Part shown: piece after piece, positions 12,124 through 22,305 of the stretch
Layout: the number at the start of each line of letters is the position of its first letter
Numbering within the stretch: position 1 is the first letter of the stretch
Origin: Phascolarctos cinereus
Taxonomy: Eukaryota > Chordata > Mammalia > Diprotodontia > Phascolarctidae
Assembly (NCBI RefSeq): GCF_002099425.1
Contig: NW_018344185.1
Span: forward strand, 2,371,001 to 2,435,000
Reading direction: 5' to 3'
DNA length: 64,000 nucleotides
Program-made: the position numbers and the translations under genes
Notes under the pieces: model-generated
Told to the model about the DNA's origin: nothing
The model's database searches: none
What the model saw: only the letters and a program-made list of their open reading frames with translations

Positions 12124-12358
12124 TTCTGTTCCATTGTTTCAGTTGTGCACAACTCTTCATGACCCCATTTGGGGTTTTCTTGACAAAAAGAGTAGAGTGG
12201 TTTGCTAGTTCCTTCTCCAGCTCATGTTGCAGGTGAGGAAATTGAGGCAAACAGAATTAAGTAACTTGCACTAGAAAGTATCTGAGGCCAGATTTGAACT
12301 CAGAAGATGAGTCTTCCTGACTCCAGGCCTAGCACTCTATCCATTGAGCCACCTAGCT
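12124..12358 (-). mobile_element. tRNA-headed SINE with RTE-type tail, with 13-bp TSD
   Basis: On the minus strand: head 'cagctaggtggctcaatgg', B-box-like 'gagttcaaatctgg', MIR-like middle, then 'gagctggagaaggaactagc' and 'gaaaaccccaaatgggg', which resemble the 3' end of RTE/BovB LINEs. A perfect 13-bp duplication 'gtgtatctgatat' flanks it (12,111-12,123 and 12,359-12,371). Inserted into the 3' part of a MIR. The tail suggests mobilisation by an RTE LINE. Confidence 0.85.
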
Positions 12359-12419
12359 GTGTATCTGATATATGTACTTTTCCCCAAAGCTGATTTCTTC
12401 AGTGATTTTTTTTCCCAGT

Positions 12420-12640
12420 CCTATGAGTTTATTGAGGTAGGAAGCCCCCAATGAGGGGTTTTTATGACCCCCACAGGTTGGTAGCATCTCTGCAACTTAA
12501 TGAGTTGGCTAGAACGCTGTGCTATTAAATGACTTGCTCAGGGCCCTCCAGCCAGTATGTGTCAGAAATGGAATATGAACTCAGGCCTTCCTAGCTCCAG
12601 GGACAGCTCACTGTCCATTATGCCATACTGCCTCAGATAT
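12420..12640 (-). mobile_element. Old tRNA-derived SINE (same family as 24,050-24,250)
   Basis: Antisense reading gives 'ggcagtatggcataatgg', 'gagttcatattcc', 'tgacttgctcagggc' region and 'aagttgcagagatgctacc', matching the element at 24,050-24,250, which has 'aaagttgcagagaaggaac'. I recognise it as a dispersed SINE but do not assign a firm name. Confidence 0.6.
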
Positions 12641-13354
12641 CCAGAAAACAGGGTATTTCAATCTTCATCTTAACTTACTGACAATGTGTTATTCCTTAAT
12701 GCTTCTAACCTAGATAAAGGAAAGTATCTGGTATAAGCATCAAGTTCACTGGCTTACTTGGAAAAGCAATTATGTTGGTCAACTAAGTATCAGTTACATC
12801 AAAAAGAAATTGCATTAGGTTACAAGTTATAAGTAGATATTTTTGCAGTCCAACTATAGTCTAACTCTATTTTATTTTGTGATGATTAGAAATATCTGTG
12901 GGTGTTTTATTTTCTCAGAAATTTGATCAAAATGTTCCTGGATTAATCAGATGATTGTGTAAAAGGACACAATTTTAATCATCTAGAGAAAGCAGAAGCT
13001 CATGTTCAAATGAGAACTTTTTTGAAAAGTTCCCCTGTTAAGCTAACAGGGACATTAGTCTGTCAGAGATACAAAGAAATTGTCTACACACCAAGTCTAG
13101 AAAGTTAAGAAATCACTGGATAACTGAAACTTGCCATCGGGCATCTGATCCTATTTCTTTATTTAAGTCAACGTATTAATGTATGCACACACACACATAC
13201 ATCTCTGATTTTGAAGTGTCTGCTGTGTAGTAATTAATAGTAATAACAAATCATTCAACTTTTATCTACTATAGGTAGGTCAATTCCTCCAGGTACTTTC
13301 TTCTCTAAATGGACTCCTCTGATAATTACCCCTTTCTTCTATTATCCTAAAATG
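12641..13354. other. Unassigned sequence
   Basis: No gene or clear repeat; a short (CA)n run lies at about 13,185-13,200. Confidence 0.4.
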
Positions 13355-13445
13355 AAGAATCATAGGACAGTAGATTTACAGGCTTAGATCTTAAAGGGAC
13401 CTTAGATATTACCTAGTCCTACCTCCTCATTTTACAATTTCTTCA
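13355..13445 (-). mobile_element. MIR3/THER-type SINE fragment
   Basis: Begins 'aatcataggacagtagattta' and continues 'cttaaagggaccttagatattacctagtcc', the antisense of the CR1/L3-like tail carried by MIR3/THER SINEs. 5' part lost. Confidence 0.6.
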
Positions 13446-13639
13446 TAAATATATTTTAGTAGTTTTTAATGAAATCAAAGTATGTTTCTTACTCTCGTTT
13501 GGGTATCAAAATATTCACCTATGACAGTGGCAATAGACTACTCCTTTACGTAATTGATTTAGCTCTTTTCCTTTACACAAGAGTATCTTTTCTGCCCTTT
13601 TCAGTACTAAACTGCTCTATATGAAAAAAAAAAAGCTTT

Positions 13640-14010
13640 AAAGGGACATGTGTCCCCATAGGGACATAAAGTAAAATACAAAACAGTCCCTGCCCTCAAG
13701 GAGCTTATACTCTACTTGGAGGTACAGATTAGACATATTTAACATAGTAAAAGTAAGTGAAAGTTATTTATGGGTAAGAAGGGGCATTAATAACAGAGTA
13801 GTGTTTTAGCTTAGCCTTGAAGGGACCTGGGAAATCCAAGAGATGGCAATGAAGAGGTAAAGCAATCCAGACAAGAGAAACAGACTGTGTAAAGATGTGG
13901 AGGACAGGAAATGGATACTTTATACAAGAAACAATAGTAAGCCACTTTAACTCAAACATAGAGTTCTATATAAGGGGAAGGGATATGAAATCAGACTGAA
14001 AAGACAGTCA
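13640..14010 (-). mobile_element. L2 LINE, 3' segment of a long antisense copy
   Basis: Antisense L2 phrases: 'cctgccctcaaggagcttatactctac', 'aatccagacaagagaaacag', 'tgtaaagatgtgg'. It is the first piece of an L2 that continues to about 17,540 on the minus strand, broken by later insertions. Confidence 0.65.
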
Positions 14011-15005
14011 AGATATTCATTCTATAGTTGCCCTTTTCCTCCTTTTGTGGAGCACCTTGGGACTTTTGTTTGGAGAGCATGAAAGGAGGTCATCACAGAA
14101 AGTAACATAAAAGTCAAGGATGGAGTCCAGAGCTACAAAGTCACGTGGCAGCCTTTCTCTTTCTGGTCTGGCCAATGGGTTCATATATTTTTGCTCCATA
14201 ATGGGCTAACCAAGGCAAGAGGCAATTAAAGGTACCTGTCAGTGACCATACATCTGAGACCATGGAAAGCAAAAACTCTCCAATGTTCAAATTCACACTG
14301 AATCTTGAGCTCCACACCTTCCTTGTCCACAGCTGAGATTCCAGAGTGTCAGAATCCAGTTTTTGTGTCCTCACTTGATGGAAGGTCTTACACCTCCTGT
14401 GGAAATTATCTTGTTTACAACCCTTTGCCCACTGAAGGGAGAACTCAAACCTTACATTTCCCAGAACTCCTAGGAAGAGATTAATCCTTTGTCTGGGGAA
14501 ACTTCTCAGGTTTAGGTGAGTGTATGCTTCATAATTACTAAGTAGATGTTGATCACTCATTGTTTTCTCATTATTATATACTGTAAATTTCCTTCTCAAT
14601 TCTGTGCTCAGCAAAACCAATTGTATGTATTATCTGCACAAGTTTGTCTGCTTCTTTGAGTAGCCAACTACATTATGCCAATGTCATGTGACTAGGGTTC
14701 ATTGAAATACAGCAAAATCAAAGAAGAGTCAGGAATTGACATGTAGGTGAAGAGTCAAGAATTAATTTCTGATTGGGCAAACTCACAAAATTCATATACT
14801 TCTTGAAAAAAGTTAGTGTTGCCCTACAGAGCGAGAAAAAGCTGACAAATTAAAGCTCAGTGACTTCACAAACATTATAGAAAGCTCAGGATTTATCCAG
14901 TCCTTTTAAGCAGTGGGCTTGTGCAAACTTTGAGACTAAATATGGCCCAAGACCCAGATCCTTTTGGCTTAAACAGGACTGGGTGAGTTACTAACACTAG
15001 CAGTT
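14011..15005. mobile_element. Unclassified ~1 kb insertion within L2
   Basis: L2 sequence stops near 14,010 ('atatgaaatcagactgaaaag') and resumes near 15,005 ('gggttggaagtagactgtg'), where intact L2 would be nearly continuous. The inserted DNA matches none of the repeats I recognise. It includes a 159-codon minus-strand open frame (14,141-14,620) without known domains. It might be a long terminal repeat of an old virus copy, an unknown DNA element, or a segment duplication. Boundaries are approximate and no TSD is clear. Confidence 0.4.
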
Positions 15006-15221
15006 AATAATGGGTTGGAAGTAGACTGTGAAAGGCTTTAAATGTCAAACTTATCAGTATGTGTTTTATCCTACAAGCAACAGGGAGCCACTGGATCTTC
15101 TTGAACATGAGAATGACCTGTGGTGTAGTAATATCAATTTGGCAGCTTGTGGAAGATGGATTGGAAATGGAAGAGAATAAAGGCAGGGAGACCAATTAGG
15201 AGTCTAATGCAACAGACCAGG
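15006..15221 (-). mobile_element. L2 LINE, continued
   Basis: Antisense L2 ORF2: 'gtgttttatcctacaagcaacagggagccact', 'gaatgacctgtgg', 'ggaccaattaggagt' region. In sense orientation this is the RT C-terminal part of L2 ORF2. Confidence 0.75.
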
Positions 15222-15233
15222 CAAAGACCTGAA
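15222..15233 (+). repeat. Target-site duplication, left copy
   Basis: 'caaagacctgaa', repeated exactly at 15,799-15,810, on either side of a 565-bp insertion. Confidence 0.8.
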
Positions 15234-15798
15234 GTGTTGTTGTTATTGTTTGTCCTTCCTTTTCAAAGATGACCAATGATAGGTGATGTCTTGACTTGTG
15301 CATGAGTTGGATTTAAGTAAGGCAGAGTTGTGCAAAGTCATCAGCCTCACTCACTCTTCCAGAGTCATCAAAATCCAGTGACAAAGCAAAAGTCAGGATG
15401 ACTGGCAATGGCCAAGGACATAGTGGATGATTTTGGCATCCTCGATATCTAACCAAGTTCTAAGTGCTCCACAGAACCTGCTTCAGCCACCTTTATGACC
15501 ATTGGAATAAATTGTTCTCATCCACCTATTCTGTCACAGGACGTCTTCACATGCTGGGGAAGACATTCCCCTAACTCAGTGAGGAGTTTGAGGACTGTCA
15601 GTTACCCTCAACCTGGTTTAGCCCATCTGCCAAGATGGTTTTACCAGGGTGTGGCCACTGTGCATGCTACAGTTTCTTAAAGCCATAGGTGAGAATTAGG
15701 TGTCAGGTGGACACCAAAAGTGGATGAACAGCCTTGAAAAGGGCTCAGCAACCCCTCACACCAAAGGTGCTAGTTTTCCCTGAACATTTCAATCACCC
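15234..15798 (-). mobile_element. 565-bp retroelement with 12-bp TSD, family not named
   Basis: A perfect 12-bp TSD bounds it inside L2. On the minus strand it ends in a (CAA)-type tail ('aaacaataacaacaac'), a 3' end seen in RTE-mobilised elements. The middle has no recognised coding domain; the 61-codon frame at 15,495-15,680 is probably chance. I recall similar 'tttgtccttc...aaagatgaccaatgat' sequence as dispersed in marsupials, but cannot name the family. Confidence 0.65.
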
Positions 15799-15810
15799 CA
15801 AAGACCTGAA

Positions 15811-16120
15811 CAAGGGTGTGAGTAAAGAGATAGGATAGAACTAGGGATAGTAGTAAAGCATGTTAGAGAGGCAAAATCAATGAGATTTGGCAAAAGATTA
15901 AGGAGTAAAGAATTAATGAAGGGTTTCAAGCCTGGGTGATTAGAAGACTGATGGTACCCTCAGCAGAATGTGTGGGGTTGGAAATAGAAGTAAATGTAAA
16001 GGGAAAGACAATGAGTTCCATTTTGTACGTGTTGAATCTTGAGATTCCCATGGGTCGTGCTAGTAGAAAAATCCAGTAGACAGTTGGTGATATAGGCCTG
16101 GAGGTCAAGGAAAAAAATGA
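15811..16120 (-). mobile_element. L2 LINE, continued
   Basis: Antisense L2: 'ggaaagacaatgagttccattttg', 'tgttgaatcttgagattccc', 'atccagtagacagttgg', 'ggcctggaggtc'. Confidence 0.75.
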
Positions 16121-16260
16121 TAGAGCACTGGCCCTAGAGTCAAGAGGACCTGAATTCAAGTCCGGCCTCAGACACTTGACACTCACTAGCTGTGTGACTC
16201 TGGGCAAGTCAGTTAACCCCATTGCCTAGCCAAAACAAACAAACAAACAAACAAACAAAC
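16121..16260 (+). mobile_element. 5'-truncated marsupial SINE (WSINE-like)
   Basis: Begins within the head ('gatagagcactggccctaga'), carries 'gaattcaagtccggcctcagacac', 'ctagctgtgtgactctgggcaag' and an (AAAC)n tail. The words 'gaaaaaaatga' before and 'gaaaatga' after may be its TSD. Inserted in L2. Confidence 0.85.
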
Positions 16261-17540
16261 AGAAAATGACTTTATCTCTAACCAAACTACAAAAAGAAAG
16301 AAATGACGGCTAGATATGTATACGTGGGAGTCATCTGCAGAGAAATGATAATTGTACCCGTGACAGCTGATGAAATCACTAATGGAGAGATGTCAGAGAA
16401 AAGAGAAAAGGCCAAAGTACTGTCATAGGATACAGCTACATATAGTAGTAGGACACATGTCATCACATCCTTTTACAAAGGAGACTAAGGAGTGCTCAAA
16501 TAGGTAGGAGAACCAGTAAGGAGCACACTCAGAAAAGCACAGGAAGGTGAGAGTATTTAGGGGTAAGGAGTAGTCAACAATGTTTAATTCTGCAGAAAGG
16601 TCATGAAACATGTTACTTGAAAAATGAAAATTGGATTCAGCAATTAAGAGATCACTTGCAGCCTTTGGAGAGAGCAGTGTTAGTCTAATGGTAGGTTTGG
16701 AAGCCAGATTGGAAAAAAATTAGAAAGTGATTGAGAAGTGAGGGGCTATCATCAGTTATAAATTTGGGAATTGGTGAGGGGTAGTAGAAAAGAACACAAA
16801 AAGTTTTTGATAGAGGCTGAGCAGAATTAGATTAGAATTCAAAAGATTAAAAGACAAAAGCTGCAAAGCAACAGCCAAAGCTTTATAACAAATTTGTAAT
16901 GGATAAAAATCTGCTCAGTATAGTGATTTTCTTCAAGTATACGCATGAGGAATGGATCAAGAACAGAGAAATGTGATAGTGGGAATTTCCCAAGAACAAG
17001 GATTTACAGTTTGGGATGGTGAAAGGTCAAGGCAGTATTCTACAGTAGTACATTCTACAGTAGTAGTTAACAAAACTTTAAAATGGAAAACCATGGAGTT
17101 AATGCTATGTATGAAGCAGGGAAGATGGCTTGAGAAAATTGAATGAATTGAGGAACAAAAGATAATGATAATGAGGAAGAGAAGAGTTAGTGTAAGAGAG
17201 AGAGAATGGAAGAAATAGAAGGCCAAGGGTTGTGATGTGAGGGTGGCATTTGTTAAGCATTAGATTCTAGAGTGGTACAATCATCCAGAGATGGTGAGGC
17301 AAAATTTTGACCATATCAAGCAGCAGTAGGGCAGAGAAGAAAGACATTAGAATCAAAGAAGTTGAGTCATTTAGAAGTCATTGAGGTAAATACTGGAGTT
17401 CTCAGGAAGGATTGCAAATAATTGGTGTAATGTGAAGACCATGCTCTAGATACTTAAATCATTGAGGACATGGGGAAATAATCAGAAGGTCAGTACAAGA
17501 CACAAATGAATATGGTAAGAGGGTGTTATAGATTCCATGA
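16261..17540 (-). mobile_element. L2 LINE, RT catalytic region and upstream part
   Basis: Minus strand at 16,338-16,330 encodes Ala-Asp-Asp in the context 'SADDSHVYIS', the L2 reverse-transcriptase catalytic box (family form YADDSQIYIS). Further antisense L2 phrases follow: 'gtactgtcataggatacag', 'ggagtagtcaacaatgtttaattctgcagaaagg', 'ggaagccagattgg'. Beyond about 16,830 the match becomes weak; I infer that it is the 5' part of ORF2 or ORF1. Many stops; inactive. Confidence 0.7.
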
Positions 17541-17889
17541 ATAATATAATACATTCTGCCCCTTTGGACCATATTTTCTTCTTGGCCCATTCTTCTCCCT
17601 TCTTCTCTGCTTGCTTAATCAAACTCCCTTGTTAAATCACACACTACTTGCCCTTATATAATATAATGACTGTAACACTGATTTCAATGGATTAGACTAG
17701 CCCACCTATGTACATTACATGAGACTTTTCCTTATAGAGTTATATCTATGGCAACATGATTTGACCTATGCACAATTGAAATACATGATACATCTGCATC
17801 CTTCCCATATAGGACATTTTAAAGAGGTTTTGCTTTATGTTCATGTTCCAGGGGAATTTTTCCATTAACTCATCCATTACTCCTCAGTA
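17541..17889. other. Unassigned sequence
   Basis: AT-rich; no recognised gene or repeat. Confidence 0.4.
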
Positions 17890-18080
17890 GTGATAGCATC
17901 ATACATCTAGAGGTAGAAGGAACCCTTAGAGACCATCTAATTGAACTCCTTCATTTTACATATGAAGAAGCTGAGACCTAGGGAATTAAGTGACTAACTC
18001 ACACAAGGTCATACAAATGTCAAGCATCAGAGGCAGTTCGTCTAACTCCAGAGTGCGCTTCTACCCTGTAGCACCCTGCC
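17890..18080 (-). mobile_element. MIR3/THER-type SINE
   Basis: 'catctagaggtagaaggaacccttagagacc', 'cattttacatatgaagaagctgag', 'aaggtcatacaaatgtcaag', 'ctccagagtgcgcttctacc'. Antisense of a CORE-SINE with a CR1/L3-like tail. Confidence 0.75.
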
Positions 18081-18261
18081 TCTTCTTTGGCCCCTCCCAT
18101 ATTCTTTTGATTCCTCTAATGATTCCTGTTTCAGACTTCCTTTCCTTCATCGGTAAATCCCAGGACTCAACGAAAACTACTCTCAAAGGCAAACTAGAGA
18201 GGGCCTTTTTTTTTTTTACCATATTTGACTTGCAAAGCATTAAATTTATACCATCAATAGG

Positions 18262-18445
18262 TTAGAAATCAAGAGATTTTGGTTCTAGTCCTGGCTGTCA
18301 GCAATTTGCTTTGTATTTTTAAATTAGCAACACTCTTTCTGCCCTGAATAATTTTTCATGATTATTGTACTGATCAAATGAAATAACAGATGTGAAAGTG
18401 TTTTGAGAAGTTAATAGTAATAGGTATCACTCTTTTAGGGAAAAT
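18262..18445 (+). mobile_element. MIR
   Basis: 'agaaatcaagagattttggttctagtcctggc', then 'tgatcaaatgaaataacagatgtgaaagtg'. Diverged MIR with the central part eroded. Confidence 0.55.
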
Positions 18446-18814
18446 GTCACAACTGTAAAAAATGTCTGAGATACTCAATGCCTTGCTTAAGTATGCCTGC
18501 AGTTCAATTTTCAATTAATCTGACTCTAAACAATGAGTACTCAAATATATAGTAAAGGAATATCATTAGAGATGAATAAAAATGAGATATGAAACTCATT
18601 TGGACATTATGGAAGTTAGATAAACACAGTTAATTTTTTTTCAAATCAGATATAATGGGAAATAATAAAAATAACCAAAAGCCTTTATTAAAAATAAGAC
18701 ACGATCCAAGAAATCACTGTCCAAGTAAGTCCAAAGGTAACTTGTTATTCCACAGTTTTATTATAATGAAAAGAAAGATAAATTGTTGAGCACTAAGGAG
18801 ACAGTGCAATGTCT
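18446..18814. other. Unassigned sequence
   Basis: AT-rich; no recognised gene or repeat. Confidence 0.4.
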
Positions 18815-19010
18815 GCCATAAATTACACAGGATTATTCAAAACAAATTATGCTTGGCAAACTTTATGGCTGCATGGCTATCATTTCAAAAGTAATGAAGG
18901 AAATGCATCATGGGCTATGGATTTGGATTTTAGTAAAGGGTTTGATTGCAGTGCCCCACAAAATTTTACTGGGAAAATTAGTACAAATTGGTTTGGATGT
19001 GAGCAGTCAC
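18815..19010 (+). mobile_element. CR1/L3-type LINE fragment (RT region)
   Basis: The frame 18,809-19,048 contains 'LDFSKGFDCS' (about 18,922-18,951), which matches the 'YLDFSKAFDTVSH' block of CR1/L3 reverse transcriptases. The upstream 'attatgcttggcaaactttat' also fits the family. It is the only part of the RT still visible. No other domain can be placed. Confidence 0.55.
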
Positions 19011-19227
19011 GTGGCCTGAAAGCTGGAAAGACAGAAGGGAGTCAATAACATGGAGGTAGGGGGAACAAACAACCACGGAACCAGCTTTGGAAGGAAGAGA
19101 GCCTAGCTGATCTCTGCCAAGCAGCGGCATTAAGAGTTGATTTGAAACGTTGCTTTGTGATCTGGAAGAGGGAAGAAGCACAACTGCGGTCAAATAGGCC
19201 TGGGCTATTAAACAGGAGGCTATTGCC

Positions 19228-19330
19228 AACAGAGATGCAAATAATAATAACTCGCTCCTACGTAGTGTTTTACAATTTGCTGAGCCTTTTCCATATACTG
19301 TTTCATTTGATCCCTGTAAAGAACTGTTAA
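19228..19330 (-). mobile_element. MIR fragment
   Basis: 'tacgtagtgttttacaatttgc', 'atactgtttcatttgatccctgtaaag' is the antisense 3' half of MIR. Confidence 0.5.
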
Positions 19331-19349
19331 TTTGATCTACTCACAGTCT

Positions 19350-19565
19350 CTCAGTTCCATCAGTTGCATTTCTTCCTCAGGACCTTTGTCCATAGTGCTC
19401 TGCCTAGAATGCCCTTCCTCCACTACAACTTTCTAAAGCCTACCCACCCTTCCCAGGCCAGTCAAATACCACCCTCTCCAAGGAGGCTTTTTTGAACCAA
19501 AGCGATCCCTCTTCTCCCGGAGCTCAGAGCATTTATTGTTGATGTCACCTACCAAGTGCTGCCCT
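19350..19565 (+). mobile_element. L2 3' end
   Basis: 'cctttgtccatagtgctctgcctagaatgcccttcc', 'cagtcaaataccaccctctccaaggaggc' matches the end of L2 ORF2 and its 3'UTR. Confidence 0.75.
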
Positions 19566-19599
19566 GTGACAATTCCTTTATCAGAGAGGTAACAAGGGA

Positions 19600-19790
19600 G
19601 AGTAGAAAGAAAAGATTTGGAGTCAGTAGACCTGTAATCAAATTCTGGCTCTTCTCCTTAACTACATGCGTGATGAAGGACAAACCAGTCTGTCTCTTCA
19701 GGCCTTAGTGTTCACTGAGCCTGACCAGACGATCTCTTCAGCTTCTTTTAGATCTACACCTATCATCCCTATGTAATCCTTATATTGTTT
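19600..19790 (+). mobile_element. MIR fragment
   Basis: 'gatttggagtcagtagacctg', 'aaattctggctcttc', 'gacaaaccagtctgtctcttcaggcc'. Order and spacing fit MIR; diverged. Confidence 0.55.
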
Positions 19791-20034
19791 AGCTTTTCAT
19801 GGGTGGATGAAATGTAATTGGGATAAATGTAAAAGTTTTATACTGGGCCCAAAAAATAGCAAGTTCATAAGGGAAAAAATGGGGAAAGTATGGCTAGATA
19901 GCATTTTGTGTGCAGAATTTCTGGATGCTTGAACAGATTGCTAGTTCAGTATGTCAACAATGCACTATGTCACCCCCTCGCCACCAAACCCACCTCCTTC
20001 CACACAAATCCAATCAGCTGTCAAGGCTACTGTA

Positions 20035-20215
20035 CAGGTTCTTCATCTTTTCTGCGTCACGGACCCCTTTGACAGTCTGCTGGAGCCTATAGACCCATTC
20101 TCAGAATGATGTTTATAAGTGCACAAAATAAAATATATAGAATTATAAAGGTACATATGTTGAAATACACTTATCAAAATATTTTTGAGAACAAGTTCAC
20201 AAACTCTGGATTAAG
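20035..20215 (+). repeat. Old interspersed repeat, family not named (second copy at 1,905-2,115)
   Basis: 'ggacccctttgacagtctgc', 'agacccattctcagaatgatg', 'acttatcaaaatatttttgag'. Shares its first half with the minus strand of 2,030-2,100. Likely a non-autonomous DNA-transposon-type repeat, by inference only. Confidence 0.5.
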
Positions 20216-20249
20216 CGCCCCTGCTCTGTCATATATCTTGCAGCCATGT

Positions 20250-20385
20250 GGTGCTTTTCATTCACACATCCACAACTGAAGTTAAAGCCCTCTTCATTTC
20301 TAGCTTGGATGACTGTAATTATTCCCACTTGGTCTCCCTATTTCCAGTTTCTTCTCTCTTCAATCCATCCTTTACATAATGGACA
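20250..20385 (+). mobile_element. L2 ORF2 fragment
   Basis: 'catttctagcttggatgactgtaattattccc', 'ggtctccctatttccag', 'ttcaatccatcctttaca' is the region after the RT palm in L2. It is interrupted by the SINE at 20,392. Confidence 0.7.
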
Positions 20386-20391
20386 GCCAGG

Positions 20392-20665
20392 AAGCAGCTA
20401 TGTAGCACAGTGGATAGAGCACTAGGCCTGGAGTCAGGAAGACTAGAGTTCAAATCCTGCCTAAGACACTTACTGGCTATGTGAAAATCTGGACAAGTCA
20501 TTTACTCTCTCTTTGCCTCAGTTTCCCCAACTGTAAAAAGGAGATAATAATAGCACCTACCTTTCAGGTTTGTTTTGAGGATCAAATGAGATAATATTTA
20601 TAAAGCACTTAGCATAGTGCCTGGCACATAGTAGGCACTTAATTAATACTTGTTTCCTTTCTGAA
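20392..20665 (+). mobile_element. Nearly complete MIR-type SINE with marsupial head
   Basis: Head 'gaagcagctatgtagcacag', 'gagttcaaatcctgcc', 'gtttccccaactgtaaaaagg', 'aataatagcacctacc', 'gaggatcaaatgagataat', 'cctggcacatagtaggcactt'. About 270 bp, close to full length. Inserted in L2. Confidence 0.85.
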
Positions 20666-20782
20666 AAACAATCTTCCTGAAGCACAGGTTTAACCACGGT
20701 GCCTAGTACATGATAGGTGCCTAATTAATGCTTGTTTCTTTCTGTCTTGACAATAATTTCCTAAGTCACAGCTTTAACCACG
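20617..20782 (+). repeat. Tandem duplication, two ~83-bp units
   Basis: Unit A (20,617-20,698) and unit B (20,699-20,782) both run from the MIR tail word 'gtgcctg/agyacat' through 'cttgtttc' to 'gctttaaccacg'. Each unit holds the end of the SINE plus adjacent L2, so the duplication followed the SINE insertion. Confidence 0.75.
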
Positions 20783-21827
20783 CCATTTGAGAATGTCCGC
20801 CCCTTTTCTTTGTTTTCCACTGACACATTTTCTAAAGGAGTTAAAGGAAGCACTCAGTTAAAAGTCTAAGCCTTTAGGCAGACTGGAAATTATGCACTGC
20901 CTTTCTGGACTGATTGCCAGGTTGATTGCCTACAGGATAGAGACGCCGAGGTAGAATATCCTTTGGAGAATAAACAAAAAAGAAGCATGTTCCGTAATTC
21001 ATATCAGGATAAGGTGAATTATGGGAACAATTCTAGAAGTGAGGCTCGTCTGTTTACTGAACTTTGCTTCTCTTCCACATCCTGGATGCAATTCTCATCA
21101 CAGTCAGAAGGCCAGAAGGGACCAGGAGGGGTCATTTATTGACCTAACTCTTATCCCTAAAGTAAAAATATCCCATGAATCACACAGACTTCCAGGGCAC
21201 TTCACCTGAGGCCTTTTGAATTGGAAATTGCCATGGGGTTTGATAGATGATAAAACTATAAAGTCTCTTTTCTTCCTTTTTTTATTGGAGCTATTTAATT
21301 TTTACTATGGAAGTTGAGCAAGATGCTGAGAGAGATACAGAATCTACTCAGCACAGTGCAGGTAGCATCTGGTTATTCAAAGACAGCTTCACAGGGCACA
21401 CACTCTCCTCGGGAGGTCATGGAGGGGAAGCTGTTAAAGCCTTTAATCCAGCCTAGCCATCCTGACATGGTTTACTTTCATAGCAAAAGGGAAGAGAGGC
21501 TTGTTGCTCCCATCGGTAAAATCGTTCTTGCATCAACAATCCAATCCAGCTAAGCTAAACAAGATGCTGAGAGAGACCAGGCTGGATTAAGATATGTTCA
21601 GTAAATCAGAAAGTCAGTCAGTTAAGGTTTAACTGAGTAGCCCTGCTGTAGGGGAAATGGGGAGAGACACCTGCAGCAGGCCTTATGGAGAGATCCAGAA
21701 AAAAAAAAGACACAGTCCATGTCTTAGGAACTTAACGTGGGAGATGAGAGAACATGTGAAGCAAGCATGATCCACTAAGCATCTAATAAGAATATATTGC
21801 ATATAAAGCACTGAGGCAGTGCCTTAC
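20783..21827. other. About 1 kb without recognised gene or repeat
   Basis: Mixed composition. A 17-bp word 'caagatgctgagagaga' occurs exactly at 21,319-21,335 and 21,560-21,576. The 79-codon frame 21,314-21,553 between them has no recognisable domain. Confidence 0.4.
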
Positions 21828-21970
21828 AGGCAGTTTGGTGGTACAGTGGATAGAGTACTGGGCCTGGAGTGAGGAAGACCTGAGTTCAAATCCAGCCTCA
21901 GATATTTACTAGCTATGACCCTGGGCAAGTCACTTAACCCCAACTGCCTAACCCTCCCCCCAAAAAAATA
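21828..21970 (+). mobile_element. Marsupial tRNA-derived SINE (WSINE-like)
   Basis: 'aggcagtttggtggtacagtg', 'gagttcaaatccagcctcag', 'ctatgaccctgggcaagtcact', 'cccccaaaaaaata' followed by a short (TA)n. Confidence 0.85.
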
Positions 21971-22189
21971 TATATATACAATTGGGAAATAGTTAACAAA
22001 ATAAATAAAAATATAATAAAACATAGATAACATTACATTTTAAAATTAAGTCAGTATGCCCTGACAGGGAGTAGTATGTATCAATTAGTGGGCTATTTCT
22101 ATTTGAGTTTGACACCAGTATACTAGGACTCGGATAAGTGGGAGAAGAGTTTTGTGCTGAATTTCAAAGGACAGGAATTACATAAAACA

Positions 22190-22305
22190 CAATATAACAG
22201 AGTAGTGAAGGGGCTGGATTTAGAATTAAAAATAAATTCTAAATTCTATGCTCATTTCCTGCCTCTTATATTTATTAGCTATGTGACTCCCCACAAGCAA
22301 CTTAA
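22190..22305 (+). mobile_element. MIR fragment
   Basis: 'ctatgctcatttcctgcctc', 'ttagctatgtgactccccacaagcaactt' fit the MIR head-to-core region. Confidence 0.5.

Noticed and set aside
13185-13205. CRISPR-like or satellite repeats
   Set aside because: All short regular repeats in the window are ordinary microsatellites; no spaced direct-repeat array was seen.
14141-14620. 159-codon minus-strand open frame as a host gene
   Set aside because: No recognisable domain, no exon signals that I could support, and it lies in an insertion within a dead L2.
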